From positions 1,374,217-1,438,216 of the forward strand of contig NZ_KE383991.1 of NCBI RefSeq assembly GCF_000423225.1: a DNA stretch of 64,000 nucleotides. Direction: 5' to 3'. Positions 1 to 12,626 of this stretch are shown here, piece after piece. Each line of letters opens with the position of its first letter. Position 1 is the first letter of the stretch. The stretch comes from Kaistia adipata DSM 17808. Its GTDB lineage: Bacteria; Pseudomonadota; Alphaproteobacteria; Rhizobiales; Kaistiaceae. The translations under genes were made by a program, and so were the position numbers. The notes below the pieces were generated by a model that saw nothing but the letters and a program-made list of their open reading frames with translations, ran no database searches and was not told the origin of the DNA.

Positions 1-794
1 ATCAGCTGGTCGCCATCGACGACCTCGCCATTCTCGTCGACGATGATGACGCGGTCGGCGTCGCCGTCGAGGGCGATGCCGATATCGGCGCGGACCTCGT
101 GCACCTTCTTGCGCAGCGCGTCGGTCGCCGTCGAGCCGACATCGAGGTTGATGTTGAAGCCGTTCGGCTTGTCGCCGATCGTGATCACTTCGGCGCCGAG
201 TTCCCAGAGAACCTCGGGCGCGACCTTGTAGGCGGCGCCATTGGCGCTGTCGATGACGATGCGCAGGCCCGCGAGATCGAGCGTCTTCGGCAGCGTGCGC
301 TTGGCGAACTCGACATAGCGCTCCTGCGCGCCGTCGATACGCTTGGCGCGGCCGAGATCGGCCGAGGCGGCGAGCCGGCCCGACAGGTCCTCCTCGATCA
401 GCGCCTCGATGCTGGCCTCGGTCTCGTCGGAGAGTTTGTAGCCGTCGGGGCCGAACAGCTTGATGCCGTTGTCCTCATACGGGTTGTGCGAGGCGGAGAT
501 CATGACGCCGAGATCGGCGCGCAGCGAACGCGTCAGCATGGCGACGGCGGGCGTCGGCATCGGGCCGAGCAGGAACACGTCCATGCCGGCCGCGGTGAAG
601 CCGGCGGTCAGCGCCGGCTCGATCATGTAGCCGGAAAGGCGCGTGTCCTTGCCGATCACCACGCGGTGCCGATGGCCGCCGTTCCGGAAAGCCAGCCCCG
701 CGGCGATCCCGACCTGCAACGCGAGTTGCGGCGTGATCGGAAAGGCGTTGGCCTTGCCGCGGATGCCATCCGTGCCGAAGAATTTGCGTACCAT
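1..794 (-). CDS. glmM: Phosphoglucosamine mutase, N-terminal part
   Basis: Interconverts glucosamine-6-phosphate and glucosamine-1-phosphate for UDP-GlcNAc, hence peptidoglycan and LPS, in the cytosol. The gene enters from the left edge, so only the first 264 residues are visible and the C-terminal domains are missing. The N-terminus [18 protein letters not shown] is the classic GlmM start. The phospho-serine loop ASHNP falls at residues 101-105, with Ser102 matching the family's catalytic serine, and the metal loop DGDADR is near residue 243. ATG at 794 is the first in-frame start before the conserved sequence. In many rhizobia ftsH lies directly beside glmM; here a convergent hydrolase gene separates them. 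Confidence 0.97.
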   Translation of the reverse strand, partial: MVRKFFGTDGIRGKANAFPITPQLALQVGIAAGLAFRNGGHRHRVVIGKDTRLSGYMIEPALTAGFTAAGMDVFLLGPMPTPAVAMLTRSLRADLGVMISASHNPYEDNGIKLFGPDGYKLSDETEASIEALIEEDLSGRLAASADLGRAKRIDGAQERYVEFAKRTLPKTLDLAGLRIVIDSANGAAYKVAPEVLWELGAEVITIGDKPNGFNINLDVGSTATDALRKKVHEVRADIGIALDGDADRVIIVDENGEVVDGDQL

Positions 795-1188
795 GCGTCG
801 TCGTTTCCCAAGGCGCGACCCGAAAGCTGGAGATTTTCCGGAACGGGGCCGTGCGTCAAATCAAGAACCCGAACCAGCGGCTCATCCGATCGGAGAGGCT
901 CCGCTGCGGGCATTCGCGGCAGTCATAGACTAGCATGGCGCCGAAAGGGTTCAAAAATCATGAGCGGCTGTTACACGCTCCCCTCGCCACGACCGAGACG
1001 TCGCAACCGGCATCGATCGGCACCTTAAGTAATTTTACCATAAGGTCCAGATTTTACTGAGATTTCCGGAATTCTGCGATTACCGGCAGGCCGGCGCGGC
1101 GAATGTTTCAGGACGATATGGAATGTGCATTCCGCAGCGGGAGACGGGATGGCAAGGGAGGCTTCCTTCCCCCGAGCAGGAGCTGCCC
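795..1188. other. Intergenic, divergent promoter region
   Basis: This 394-bp stretch lies between the divergent starts of glmM and the cysteine hydrolase gene. I see no convincing small gene, hairpin or RNA. The AT-richer part around 1025-1080 is the likeliest place for promoters, but no sigma-70 pair is clear enough to mark. Confidence 0.4.
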
Positions 1189-1749
1189 ATGAAGGCCCTC
1201 ATCATCATCGATATGCTGAACGACTTCTACACCGGCGTGCTGCAGAACCAGGCGCATGCCGCCAGGATCGTGCCCGTCATCCGCGATCTCATCGACCACG
1301 CCCGCGGCCGCTCCGACTGGCTGGTCGTCTATTCCAACGACGCGCATCGCGCCGACGACGCCGAGATCGCCGTCTGGGGCCCGCATGCCATGGCCGGCAC
1401 GCGCGGCGCCGACGTCATCGACGAGTTGACGCCGATCGGCGCGCCGCGCGAAATCGTCTCGCCGAAGCGCTTCTACGGCGCCTTCGACGAGACCGGGCTC
1501 GACGCGATCTTCAAGGAGTTCGGCGTCACCGACGTGGTGGTGGTCGGCCAGCACACCCATTGCTGCGTCCGCCACACCAGCTACGGCGCCTTCATCCGCG
1601 GCTACGGCATCGAGATCCCGGCCGACGGCGTCTGCGTCTTCGACGGCGTCGACAACGAAGCGGCGATCGACTACCTGCGCACGATCTACGGCGCGACGAT
1701 CACGGACTCGGCCACAATCATCGCGGCCGACATCGCCAAGGCGGCCTGA
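1189..1749 (+). CDS. Isochorismatase-family cysteine hydrolase
   Basis: A 186-residue single-domain hydrolase of the isochorismatase/nicotinamidase superfamily. The family's Asp-Lys-Cys triad is recognisable: Asp in IIIDMLNDF near the N-terminus, Lys in IVSPKRFYGAF, and Cys in GQHTHCCVRHTSYGAF followed by the usual RGY. The substrate cannot be read from sequence; family members act on isochorismate, nicotinamide, carbamoyl or other amides. ATG 1189 is chosen because a GAG-rich ribosome site sits about 7 bases upstream and the family begins at MKALIIIDM. It stands alone, convergent with ftsH, inside an otherwise conserved housekeeping neighbourhood. Confidence 0.85.
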   Translation: MKALIIIDMLNDFYTGVLQNQAHAARIVPVIRDLIDHARGRSDWLVVYSNDAHRADDAEIAVWGPHAMAGTRGADVIDELTPIGAPREIVSPKRFYGAFDETGLDAIFKEFGVTDVVVVGQHTHCCVRHTSYGAFIRGYGIEIPADGVCVFDGVDNEAAIDYLRTIYGATITDSATIIAADIAKAA

Positions 1750-1776
1750 TCCGCGCCGCGCCGAAAAGCGCGCACG

Positions 1777-1811
1777 AAAAAGGGCGGGACCGCGAGGCCC
1801 CGCCCTTTTTT
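1777..1811. terminator. Bidirectional terminator, hydrolase gene/ftsH
   Basis: AAGGGCGGG and CCCGCCCTT form a GC stem around a 10-base loop, with A-rich sequence on the left and a T-run on the right. It can therefore end transcription from both the hydrolase gene (plus) and ftsH (minus). Confidence 0.85.
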
Positions 1812-1830
1812 CATGTCTTCCGCCGCGCCA

Positions 1831-3753
<1,923 letters not shown>

Positions 3754-3879
3754 CAGAATCCCTTCAAGGGCAGGATGCGGCCGGGTGCCGCTCATTTCAG
3801 GCTAAGATAGGTGGCCCGACCGCTGAAGCCAATATGAGCATGGCCATTGAAAGCGCGGAAAATGCGGCAATGGTTTAGA

Positions 3880-5205
3880 TCAGGCGCCCGGATCGTCATG
3901 GCGGGCGGGATCGCGCATCCGCGCCGCAACCAGCGATGTCGCCGAAAAGGCGATGTCGAGCGCCGGATCCGGCGCAAGGCCGAGGGCTGGACAGGCCAGG
4001 ATCGCCCCGCCGCGCCACAGCGCGGGCAGCGCCGCGATGGCGCGCGGCATGCCGCGCGGCGCATGGTCGATCAACTGCCGCCGGCCCGTCTCGCCGAGCG
4101 GCCCGAGGACGAGGCCCGAGACCCCTCCCCCCGCCACGACCACCCGGAAGCGGCCATCCCATATCCCTTCGAACCCGGCTTCGACGACGAGCGCGGGCAA
4201 ACCGTCGCGCCCCCCTTCGCGCTGGAACCGGAACCCGTCGCCGTGGCGATCGACGACGACGCCGGCGAGCGTCCGCGCCGCGAAGGCATCCTCGGAGCCC
4301 ATTGCCGCCGCCAGCGCCTCGACGCCCTCGAGACGCGGCACATAGGCGGCGCCACCGACGGCGCGCAGGATGCGGGCCAGCGCGCGGAGGCGAATCTCCT
4401 CCGGCTCGCCGCGCCAATCGTCTCGCCGCAACCGGACCATGCCGAACGCGTCGGCCTCGGCCGCCCGCTCGAACAGCCGCCCGACATAGGTGTCGAGCGC
4501 GCTCGCGGCGCGGGCCAGCCGTTCCGCCGTGGCGGAAAGCGTCGCGGCATCGAGCCCTTCCGCCGCCAGCACGGGCATCAGCCGGCGCATGCGGACGCGA
4601 TCGAAGGAGGTATCGGAATTGTGCGGATCCTCGACCGCAACGAGCCCGGCCGCGCGCACTTCCGCGACGAGTTCGGCATGCGAGAGGCCCAGCAGGGGCC
4701 GGACGAGGCGAAGGCCGGCCCTGTCCGTCTCGGCCGCCATCGCCGCCAGCCCGTAGACGCCGGAGCCGCGCGCGAGGCGCATCAGGAAGGTCTCGGCCTG
4801 GTCGTCGCGGTGATGCGCGGTGGCGAGGTGGGTGAGGCCCTCGGCGCGGGCGGCTTCCGCGAGAAGCCGGTAGCGCGCGGCCCGGGCGGCCGCCTCGATG
4901 CCGGAAGACGGCGCCGGACCCGCCCAGCGCAGCACCCGGCACGCAACGCCGTATTGCGCGCAGACATCCGCGACGAAGCGCGCCTCGGCGGCGGATTCCG
5001 GCCGCAGGCCGTGATCGACGGTCAGGACGACGAGGTCGGGACGCCCCGGCGCGGCGGCGCGCCAGCGTTCGGCCAGCATCAGGAGGGCGAGGGAATCGGC
5101 GCCGCCCGAGACGGCGAGCCCGACACGCCGCAGGCCGGCGAAGGGCGCGAAGATCGCTTCGAGCGTCTCCGGCGCGAGCAAACCTTGTTGGTCAGCAGCT
5201 GGCAC
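3880..5205 (-). CDS. tilS: tRNA(Ile)-lysidine synthase
   Basis: Converts the wobble cytidine of the CAU-anticodon tRNA-Ile to lysidine, using ATP and lysine, so that AUA is read as isoleucine. The PP-loop SGGADS sits at residues 33-38, and the downstream HHRDDQAETFLMRLARGSG block is typical of TilS. The 441-residue length fits the family, including a C-terminal domain. The start overlaps the end of cpoB by 14 bases, which suggests translational coupling within the tol-pal-ftsH gene string. Confidence 0.96.
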   Translation of the reverse strand: MPAADQQGLLAPETLEAIFAPFAGLRRVGLAVSGGADSLALLMLAERWRAAAPGRPDLVVLTVDHGLRPESAAEARFVADVCAQYGVACRVLRWAGPAPSSGIEAAARAARYRLLAEAARAEGLTHLATAHHRDDQAETFLMRLARGSGVYGLAAMAAETDRAGLRLVRPLLGLSHAELVAEVRAAGLVAVEDPHNSDTSFDRVRMRRLMPVLAAEGLDAATLSATAERLARAASALDTYVGRLFERAAEADAFGMVRLRRDDWRGEPEEIRLRALARILRAVGGAAYVPRLEGVEALAAAMGSEDAFAARTLAGVVVDRHGDGFRFQREGGRDGLPALVVEAGFEGIWDGRFRVVVAGGGVSGLVLGPLGETGRRQLIDHAPRGMPRAIAALPALWRGGAILACPALGLAPDPALDIAFSATSLVAARMRDPARHDDPGA

Positions 5206-6160
5206 TGGCCTGTTCTTGCTTGACCCGCTGCAAGAGCGCGTTCGAGCTCTTCGGGTACTGCTTCAGCACCTCGGTATAGGTGGCGCAGGCGGCCTCGCGC
5301 TGGTTCATGCCGGCGAGCGACATGCCGAGCTTCAGAAGCATGTCGGGGGCCTTGGCGCTCTTCGGATACTGCTTGTAGCCGGACAGGAAGGCATCGGCGG
5401 CGCCGCGGAAATCCTGCCGCGCGAACTGGCTCTCGCCGACCCAGTACTGCGCGTCGGCGGCGAGCGGATCCTTCGGATGCGCCTGCAGGAACTGGCGGAA
5501 CGCCGCCTCGGCGACGTCGTAGTCGCCCTTCATGACGAGGCCGTAGGCCGCCTCGTAGTCGCCCCGCGCCGTACCGGTCGGCTGCGGCGCGCCCCCCGGC
5601 GACGGACCACCGCCCTGCGAAAGGTCGATCGGCGCGTTCGGGTCGAGCGTCAATTGTCCGAGCGCGCGTGGTGGCGCGCCAGGGCCACCCGCGGCCGGAT
5701 CCATCTCGCCGTCGGTGGAGCCGATGGTATCGCCGATCGCGTCCGATGGCGGCGGGGCGCTGCGCTGCGCCGGCGCCGCGGCGCGCGGGCGCGCCGCCGG
5801 AGCGGCGTCGGAACGCTTGCCGCCGCCCTCGACGCCCTTCAGGCGGAAATCCGTGTCCTGCTGCGCGCGCTGCAGCTGCTCCTGCAGCTGCCGCAGCTGG
5901 TAGGTCAGCTGCTCGATCTGGCCGGTCATGTCGCGCATCTGCTGCTCGATGCGGTCCATCCGCATCGCCGCCTGCGCCTCGCTCTGCGTCGATTGCGCCT
6001 GGACGACGCCACCGATCTGGCCGGGCGGCTGCAGGCCCTGCTCGGATCCGCCGCCGCCGCGAAGCTTGTCGAACAGGCCGGCGCCGGCCGGTCCCGTCGC
6101 CGTGAAGGTCAGCCCCGCCGCGAGCAGCATCGCGGCCAGGGTCGGGAGTCTCTGTCTCAT
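5192..6160 (-). CDS. cpoB: Tol-Pal system protein CpoB (YbgF)
   Basis: Periplasmic protein that couples Tol-Pal constriction to septal peptidoglycan synthesis. The 322 residues contain a signal peptide (MRQRLPTLAAMLLAAGLTF...), a coiled-coil trimerisation region rich in Gln and Leu, a Pro/Gly/Ala linker, and a C-terminal TPR domain beginning near the ARGDYEAAYGLVMKGDY segment. ATG 6160 is chosen because it starts directly at the signal peptide; the longer in-frame extension has no signal character. It lies between pal and tilS as in other alphaproteobacteria. Confidence 0.94.
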   Translation of the reverse strand: MRQRLPTLAAMLLAAGLTFTATGPAGAGLFDKLRGGGGSEQGLQPPGQIGGVVQAQSTQSEAQAAMRMDRIEQQMRDMTGQIEQLTYQLRQLQEQLQRAQQDTDFRLKGVEGGGKRSDAAPAARPRAAAPAQRSAPPPSDAIGDTIGSTDGEMDPAAGGPGAPPRALGQLTLDPNAPIDLSQGGGPSPGGAPQPTGTARGDYEAAYGLVMKGDYDVAEAAFRQFLQAHPKDPLAADAQYWVGESQFARQDFRGAADAFLSGYKQYPKSAKAPDMLLKLGMSLAGMNQREAACATYTEVLKQYPKSSNALLQRVKQEQASASC

Positions 6161-6356
6161 CAGCCCATCCGTTGAACAATCATTGCGACACGGCACCGCC
6201 GCACCGCTTCGTCGATGCATTTCAGGGGCTTGAGTTCGGCCAAAGTTGGGCCGCCCGGTCGTTTCCGCATTCCACGCAAACGCGGACGGAACCTCGCTCC
6301 ATGTCCGATCGCCTCTTCGTCACGTGAACCGATATCCGCTTCGCACGAGGCGCTCA

Positions 6357-6390
6357 AACAGAAACGGCGGCCCGAGGGCCGCCGTTCCGG
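6357..6390 (-). terminator. Terminator downstream of pal
   Basis: Perfect inverted repeat AACGGCGGCCC / GGGCCGCCGTT with a two-base centre, followed on the minus strand by a T-containing tail. It lies just past the pal stop and should separate pal from cpoB transcription at least in part. Confidence 0.75.
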
Positions 6391-6412
6391 TCAATCGTAT
6401 GGTGGAACGCGC

Positions 6413-6922
6413 TCAGGAACCGGCGTTGTTCAGCACGGTGACGGCGCGACGGTTCTGCGACCAGCACGAGATGTCGTTGCAGACCGCGACCGGGCGCTCC
6501 TTGCCGTAGGAGATGGTGCGGATGCGGTTCGGCGCGATGCCGCGCGAAACCAGGTAGTTCTTGGTGTTGGTGGCGCGACGGGCGCCGAGCGCGATGTTGT
6601 ACTCACGCGTGCCGCGCTCGTCGGCGTGGCCCTCGATCGTCACCTGGTAGCGCGGATACTGCTGCAGCCACTGCGCCTGCTTGTCGAGCGTGCCACGGTT
6701 GTTCGACGAGATGTCGGTCTGGTCGGTCTCGAAGAAGATGCGATCGCCGACATTGACGACGAAGTCCTGGGCGCTGCCCGGGGTCGCCGAACCAATGCCG
6801 CCCGCACCGAGGCCACCTGCACCGCCGGCGCCCGGCTTGTTGGCGCATGCGGCCAGCGCGAGAGCTGCGCCAATGAACACGACGAACTTGGCGCCGCGCA
6901 GAATGGGTAGAGAATTCGCCAT
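6413..6922 (-). CDS. pal: Peptidoglycan-associated lipoprotein Pal
   Basis: Outer-membrane lipoprotein that binds peptidoglycan non-covalently and interacts with TolB. It has 169 residues. The lipobox is LALAAC with the modified Cys at 26, followed by a Gly/Ala-rich linker and an OmpA-like domain carrying the TIEGHADERGTREYN motif that holds the diaminopimelate-binding residues. ATG 6922 has an AAGGAG ribosome site 7-8 bases upstream. A hairpin between pal and cpoB and one between tolB and pal suggest pal has its own promoter in the 256-bp gap upstream. Confidence 0.97.
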   Translation of the reverse strand: MANSLPILRGAKFVVFIGAALALAACANKPGAGGAGGLGAGGIGSATPGSAQDFVVNVGDRIFFETDQTDISSNNRGTLDKQAQWLQQYPRYQVTIEGHADERGTREYNIALGARRATNTKNYLVSRGIAPNRIRTISYGKERPVAVCNDISCWSQNRRAVTVLNNAGS

Positions 6923-7125
6923 GAAGATAACTCCTTGTCCACCATACTCGGACATGAGGCGGTCTTAGCAGCCCGTTGGTTAAGCACGGGTTCAAGAACG
7001 TGGTTGAGAGGAGGTTAACGCCGTCCGCTCGACCAAGGTCCGGTGGTGGAGAATGCAAGGCCCCGTCTGGGTTTCCCTATGCCTAACGCGGCGGGGAAAC
7101 ATCGTTACCGAAACGTGTTCGACAT

Positions 7126-7160
7126 AAAAAATGCCGCCGGCGCGGTGCGTCGGCGGCATG
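7126..7160 (-). terminator. Terminator downstream of tolB
   Basis: ATGCCGCCG / CGGCGGCAT stem with an 11-base loop, followed on the minus strand by six T residues. It is placed right after the tolB stop codon. Confidence 0.85.
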
Positions 7161-7178
7161 GAAATTAACCAAGCGGGC

Positions 7179-8558
7179 CTAGTTGATCAAGGGCGACCAG
7201 GCCGGGTCCGATCCGAATGCCGGGGTCGGCACCTTGAACTCGTTGTAGCCGGTCAGGTCGATCGACCAGAGCTGCGGTCCGCCATTCGCGCCAGGCGTGT
7301 CGCGGAAGAACATCAGCACGCGGCCGTTGGGCGACCAGGTCGGGCCCTCGTTGTGGAAGCCCTCCGTCAGGATGCGTTCGCCGGAACCGTCCGGCTTCAT
7401 CACGCCGATGGCGAAGCCGCCCGGCGCCTGCCGGGTGAAGGCGATCAGGTCGCCGCGCGGCGACCAGACCGGCGTCGAATAGCTGCCCTTGCCGAAGGAG
7501 ATGCGCTGCGGATTGGAGCCGTCGGCGCCCATCACGTAGATCTGCTGGCTGCCGCCGCGATCCGAGGTGAAGACGATGCGCGAGCCGTCCGGCGAGAAGG
7601 ACGGGCTGGTGTCGATCGAGGCCGAGTTGGTCAGCCGGGTCGTGCGGCGCGAGCGCAGGTCCATGGCGTAGATGTTCGCGTTGCCCTGGTCCTCGAAGCT
7701 CATGACGATGCGCTGGCCATCGGGCGAGAAGCGCGGCGCGAAGGTCATGCCGGGGAAATTGCCGACGAGTTCGCGCTGGCCGGTCTCGATGTTGAGCAGA
7801 TAGACCCGCGGCTGGTCGGCGCCGTAGGACATGTAGACGACTTCCTGCGCCGCCGGGCTGAAGCGCGGCGTCAGGACGAGGTCGTTGCCGCGCGTCAGGT
7901 AGCGCGAATTGGCGCCGTCCTGGTCCATGATGGCGAGGCGCTTGACGCGCTTGTCCTTCGGGCCGCTCTCGTCGACATAGACGACGCGGCTGTCGAAATA
8001 GCCCTGCTCGCCGGTCAGGCGCTCATAGATCGCGTCGGCGATGATGTGGGCGACGCGGCGCCAGTTCTCCGGCGTCGTGTAGAACTGCTGGCCGGCCATC
8101 TGCTGGCCCGCATAGATGTCCCACAGGCGGAATTCGGCACGCAGGCGGCCATCGGACTGGCGCGTGACGCCGCCGGTGACGAGCGCCTGGGCGTTGATCA
8201 CCGTCCAGCTCTGGAAGTTCGGCGTCTGGTTCGGGTTCGAGATCTTCTCGATGAACGAGGCCTGGTCGAGCGGCAGGAACAGGCCCGAGCGCTTCAGGTC
8301 GGCCGCGATCACGCCGGAGACGTCGGCGGCGAGCTGCGCGTCGGCCTGCGTTCCGCCGATGAAGGTCGGGATCGCGATCGGCAGCGGCTGGACGTTGCCC
8401 TGGGTGACGTCGAGCTCGATCAGCGCCTCGGCGCGCTGCGTGAAGGGCACCGTCGCCGCCACGAACGCCGCGGCGAAGAGCAGCGCCGCGCCGAAGCTCA
8501 TGCGTGTGAAGCGGCTCGAACCGGCCGCTGCGCCTTTGTCGGGGGCGTGAACCGTCAT
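7179..8558 (-). CDS. tolB: Tol-Pal system beta-propeller protein TolB
   Basis: Periplasmic beta-propeller that shuttles between Pal and TolA. The 459 residues show an N-terminal export signal (hydrophobic stretch at about 21-40, likely cleavage after AEA), the TolB N-domain, and a six-bladed propeller visible as repeated FSPDGxxI and WSPxGxxI units. ATG 8558 is preceded by GGAAC; the methionine at residue 20 (about 8501) would give a shorter, more standard signal peptide and remains possible. It follows tolA in the operon. Confidence 0.97.
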   Translation of the reverse strand: MTVHAPDKGAAAGSSRFTRMSFGAALLFAAAFVAATVPFTQRAEALIELDVTQGNVQPLPIAIPTFIGGTQADAQLAADVSGVIAADLKRSGLFLPLDQASFIEKISNPNQTPNFQSWTVINAQALVTGGVTRQSDGRLRAEFRLWDIYAGQQMAGQQFYTTPENWRRVAHIIADAIYERLTGEQGYFDSRVVYVDESGPKDKRVKRLAIMDQDGANSRYLTRGNDLVLTPRFSPAAQEVVYMSYGADQPRVYLLNIETGQRELVGNFPGMTFAPRFSPDGQRIVMSFEDQGNANIYAMDLRSRRTTRLTNSASIDTSPSFSPDGSRIVFTSDRGGSQQIYVMGADGSNPQRISFGKGSYSTPVWSPRGDLIAFTRQAPGGFAIGVMKPDGSGERILTEGFHNEGPTWSPNGRVLMFFRDTPGANGGPQLWSIDLTGYNEFKVPTPAFGSDPAWSPLIN

Positions 8559-8634
8559 GGTGGTGTTCCTGTAATCCAAATCGTCTGGGTTCGGTTGTGG
8601 CCGAAGATAACGGCAGGGCGGTGACGGCGGGCGA

Positions 8635-9618
8635 TCATCCTTGCGGCGAGAACCGCATCTGGACCTCGCTCCAGAGATTGTATTTCTCGACGGGCAGCTG
8701 GTAGGGGCCGCACTGGAGCACGGCGCGCACGGCGCTTTCCGCCGCCACGGTGCCGTACTGGCTGGCCGGATATTGCTGGATCGACGGCACGCCGTTGACC
8801 GTGCCGTCCTGGTTCAGGCTGAACCGGATCGTCACCGTCACCTCGCTCGGATCGGTCCAGCCGACGGGGATGTTCCAGCAGCGCTGCACCTGCGAGCGCA
8901 GCGCGTCGATCTCGCTCTGCGTCATGCGCGCGCTCGGGTTGCGGGCCTCCTCGGCGCCGAAGGATTCCGGCTCCTGGCTGGCGGTCTCGCCGCCGGTCGG
9001 CTTCTGGCGATCGAGCAGCGCCGCGATCCGGTCGGCGTCGAATTTCGACTCCGCCGTGCTCTGGCTCTGCTGCTGGCTGGTCTTCTCGGCCGGCTTCTTC
9101 GGCGCCTCGGCCGTCTGCACGGGCTTCGGCGGCGTCGGCTTGACGCGCGGCTTCGGCGCCGGCTGCGGCGGCGCGGCCTCGGCCTGCTGCTGCGGAGCGG
9201 GCTCGGGCGTCGGCTCCGGCGGCGCGGGTTCGGGCTTGGCGGGCTCGGGCGGCGCCGGTTCCGGCGGCGCGGGCTCTGGCGGCGCGGGCGTCGGCTCGGG
9301 CGGCTTCGGCGCCGGCGGCGTCGGTTCAGCCTTTGGCGGCGGCGGCGGTGGCGGCGTCGCGGGCGGGGTCGGCTTCGGCGGCGCGGGGCTCGGCTTCGGC
9401 GTTTCCTTCTCGGCCGGCTTGTTCGGCGACGGCTTGTCCTTGACCTCGGCCGTCTTCTTGCCCTTCTGCAGGCTGGTCACCTCGGCGATCGGCACGAGGT
9501 CGACCGGCATCGCCTCGACCATGGTGACGTCGAACGGCTTGCTGCTGGGCAGCCCGATCAGTCCCCAGGCCAGCAGCGAGAGGTGGGCAGCGACGGAGGT
9601 GACGAGCCCGGCGCGCAT
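8635..9618 (-). CDS. tolA: Cell envelope protein TolA, proline-rich form
   Basis: Inner-membrane protein that bridges TolQR to the outer membrane. The 327 residues comprise one N-terminal membrane helix (about 5-25), a long Pro/Glu/Ala/Lys region built from PPEPAP-like repeats (about 60-175), and a C-terminal TonB/TolA domain in the last 100 residues. Enterobacterial TolA has an alpha-helical Lys/Ala middle domain; here the middle is polyproline and TonB-like. Identification rests on the position between tolR and tolB and on the C-terminal domain. Confidence 0.92.
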   Translation of the reverse strand: MRAGLVTSVAAHLSLLAWGLIGLPSSKPFDVTMVEAMPVDLVPIAEVTSLQKGKKTAEVKDKPSPNKPAEKETPKPSPAPPKPTPPATPPPPPPPKAEPTPPAPKPPEPTPAPPEPAPPEPAPPEPAKPEPAPPEPTPEPAPQQQAEAAPPQPAPKPRVKPTPPKPVQTAEAPKKPAEKTSQQQSQSTAESKFDADRIAALLDRQKPTGGETASQEPESFGAEEARNPSARMTQSEIDALRSQVQRCWNIPVGWTDPSEVTVTIRFSLNQDGTVNGVPSIQQYPASQYGTVAAESAVRAVLQCGPYQLPVEKYNLWSEVQMRFSPQG

Positions 9619-9621
9619 CGA

Positions 9622-10074
9622 TCAGCTGTCCGTGGCCTCGGTGACGAGACCGATGTTGCGATAGCCGGCGCTGGAAATGGCGCCCATGACCTTCATCACG
9701 GCGCCGTAATTGCTGGTGCGGTCGCCGCGCACGAAGATACGCTCCTCATAGCCGGCGGCGGCGATCGCCTTCAGCTTGGGAACGAGTTCGTCGAGCGGAA
9801 TCTCGGTTTCCTGCAGGAAGATCTTGCCCTCGGCGTTGATGCTCACCGAGATCGGGTCCTTGTCGGCGGTCAGCGCCTTGGCCTGGCTCTGCGGCAGGTC
9901 GAGCGGCACGCCGGCGGTCAGGAGCGGCGCCGACACCATGAAGATGATCAGCAGCACGAGAATGACGTCAACGAAGGGCGTGACGTTAATCTCGCTCATC
10001 ACGCCCGTCGAGCGGCGACGCCGGCGTCCACCGCGTCCGCCGCCTCCCGAACGACCTCCGACCGACATGCCCAT
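9622..10074 (-). CDS. tolR: Tol-Pal motor stator protein TolR
   Basis: ExbD/TolR family protein that, with TolQ, uses the proton-motive force to energise TolA. It has 150 residues: an Arg/Gly-rich cytosolic N-terminus, the hallmark MSEINVTPFVDVILVLLIIF with the membrane aspartate in the VTPFVDV segment, and a periplasmic domain. It is separated from tolA by 3 bases and from tolQ by 2 bases, so translation is probably coupled. Confidence 0.97.
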   Translation of the reverse strand: MGMSVGGRSGGGGRGGRRRRRSTGVMSEINVTPFVDVILVLLIIFMVSAPLLTAGVPLDLPQSQAKALTADKDPISVSINAEGKIFLQETEIPLDELVPKLKAIAAAGYEERIFVRGDRTSNYGAVMKVMGAISSAGYRNIGLVTEATDS

Positions 10075-10076
10075 GC

Positions 10077-10787
<711 letters not shown>

Positions 10788-11012
10788 TCGCGTACACCCT
10801 CTCGGAGTTGATCACTCGCAGCGACCGGCGCGAGGATAGGAGTCGTATCCACCATCGATCCCTGCCACGGAACATGTCCTGCAAGCATCAGGCCGGACAC
10901 GACAATCCGGCGTGGTGTCTCGCCTTCAAATTTGTTCATTTGAGGGCGTTTCCGCCAGTTCGGCCCTGCCGCCGCGACGCTTCTCTATAAGGGCGTCATG
11001 GTTAAGCAATGG

Positions 11013-11465
11013 TTATTCCGGCGCCACTGCAAATCGGGCGGCGAGGCTCTCGGGAATGCGCTGCGCGCGCCCCGCGCGGTTGACCAGCACGACGGTCACC
11101 ACCGCCTCGATCAGCACCTCGGAGCCCCTGCGGATGGTCTGGTTGAGCAGGATGCGGGCGCCGCGCACCTCCTTCGGCCGCGTCACCACCTCGACCACGT
11201 CATCGATCCGCGCCGGGCGCTTGAAGTCGATCTCCATGCGATGCACGGCGAAGGCGATCGGCTCGCCCGTCTCACCCGCGTCGAGCGCGCTGTGGTGCAC
11301 CCCGAGCAGGCGGACATAGTCCGACCGCCCGCGCTCCAGGAAGCGCACATAGGAGCCGTGATAGACGACGCCGGAAAAATCCGTGTCCTCGAAATAGATC
11401 CGGACCGGCAGGACATGGCCTTCCGGCGTATGCCGCCCGGCGAGATGCGGATGGTCGTCGGTCAT
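11013..11465 (-). CDS. ybgC: Acyl-CoA thioesterase YbgC
   Basis: Hot-dog-fold thioesterase usually encoded at the head of tol-pal clusters. It acts on acyl-CoA or acyl-ACP substrates in the cytosol and is linked to phospholipid metabolism. The 150 residues include the signature YFEDTDFSGVVYHGSYVRFLE, whose Asp is the catalytic residue in this family. The start lies 17 bases after the ruvB stop on the same strand, so it may be co-transcribed with ruvCAB. Confidence 0.94.
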   Translation of the reverse strand: MTDDHPHLAGRHTPEGHVLPVRIYFEDTDFSGVVYHGSYVRFLERGRSDYVRLLGVHHSALDAGETGEPIAFAVHRMEIDFKRPARIDDVVEVVTRPKEVRGARILLNQTIRRGSEVLIEAVVTVVLVNRAGRAQRIPESLAARFAVAPE

Positions 11466-11482
11466 CTGGGGCCTCTGCGCGG

Positions 11483-12520
11483 CTATTTGCCGGGATCGAA
11501 CATCTGGATCTGCGCCGCGACGTCTGTGGTCGGCACGGCCAGGCCGAGATGGCGGAAGGCGTGCGGCGTCAGCAGGCGGCCGCGCGGCGTGCGCTGCACG
11601 AAGCCCTGCTGGATCAGATAGGGCTCAACGATCTCCTCGATCGCGTCGCGCGGCTCGGACAGCGCCGCGGCGATCGTCTCGATGCCGACGGGACCGCCGC
11701 CGAACGAGACGGCGATGGTCGACATGTAGCGGCGGTCGAGCGAATCGAAGCCCATGCTGTCGACCTCGAGGCGGAGCAGCGCCCGGTCGGCGACCTCGCG
11801 CGTGATCGTGCCCGGCCCCTCGACGATGGCGAAATCGCGCACTCGGCGCAGCAGCCTTCCGGCGACGCGCGGCGTGCCGCGGGCGCGACGCGCGATCTCG
11901 GTGGCGCCGTCGGCCGTCATGCCGATGCCCATCAGCCGCGCCCCGCGCGTGACGATCAGCTCCAGCTCCTCGACCGTGTAGAACTGCAGCCGGACGGGAA
12001 TGCCGAAGCGGTCGCGCAGCGGCGTCGTCAGCAGGCCGAGGCGCGTCGTCGCGGCGACCAGCGTGAACTTGGCGAGATCGATCTTGACCGAGCGCGCCGC
12101 CGGCCCCTCGCCGATGATCAGGTCGAGCTGGAAATCCTCCATCGCCGGATAGAGCACTTCCTCGACGGCCGGGCTCAGGCGATGGATCTCGTCGATGAAG
12201 AGGACGTCGCGCTCCTCGAGATTGGTCAGGAGCGCCGCGAGATCGCCCGCCTTGGCGATGACCGGGCCCGAGGTGGCGCGGAAACTCACGCCGAGCTCGC
12301 GCGAGACGATCTGCGCCAGCGTCGTCTTGCCGAGACCGGGCGGACCGACGAAGAGCACGTGGTCCAGCGCCTCCTTGCGGGCGCGGGCGGCCTCGATGAA
12401 GACGGAGAGATTGGCGCGCGCCTGCGCCTGGCCGACGAAATCGGCCAGCACCTGCGGCCGGAGCGTCCGGTCGATGTCGTCTTCCTGCTGGGCCCCGGAT
12501 ACCAGGCGGCTATCGCTCAT
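11483..12520 (-). CDS. ruvB: Holliday junction helicase RuvB
   Basis: AAA+ motor that drives branch migration with RuvA. Of 345 residues, Walker [10 protein letters not shown] is at 59-67, Walker [10 protein letters not shown] follows, and the C-terminal winged helix ends the protein ([20 protein letters not shown]). ATG 12520 is preceded by GGGAGGA at good spacing; a longer in-frame start upstream has no such site. Confidence 0.98.
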   Translation of the reverse strand: MSDSRLVSGAQQEDDIDRTLRPQVLADFVGQAQARANLSVFIEAARARKEALDHVLFVGPPGLGKTTLAQIVSRELGVSFRATSGPVIAKAGDLAALLTNLEERDVLFIDEIHRLSPAVEEVLYPAMEDFQLDLIIGEGPAARSVKIDLAKFTLVAATTRLGLLTTPLRDRFGIPVRLQFYTVEELELIVTRGARLMGIGMTADGATEIARRARGTPRVAGRLLRRVRDFAIVEGPGTITREVADRALLRLEVDSMGFDSLDRRYMSTIAVSFGGGPVGIETIAAALSEPRDAIEEIVEPYLIQQGFVQRTPRGRLLTPHAFRHLGLAVPTTDVAAQIQMFDPGK

Positions 12521-12626
12521 TCTTCCTCCCGCGACGGCGATGGCCGCGCGCAAAATCCGTCCCGTCCGTAGCAGATGCGGCCGGCCGGCACCACGCCGGC
12601 GCCGTCAGCGCGACCGCTCGCCGCTG

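Noticed and set aside
99-1028. Long plus-strand open frame opposite glmM
   Set aside because: It is a reverse-strand shadow in GC-rich DNA. The minus strand encodes well-conserved GlmM and the plus frame has no recognisable domain.
1029-1050. CtrA box in TTAAGTAATTTTACCATAAG
   Set aside because: The first half fits TTAA but the second half reads TACC, two mismatches from the consensus.
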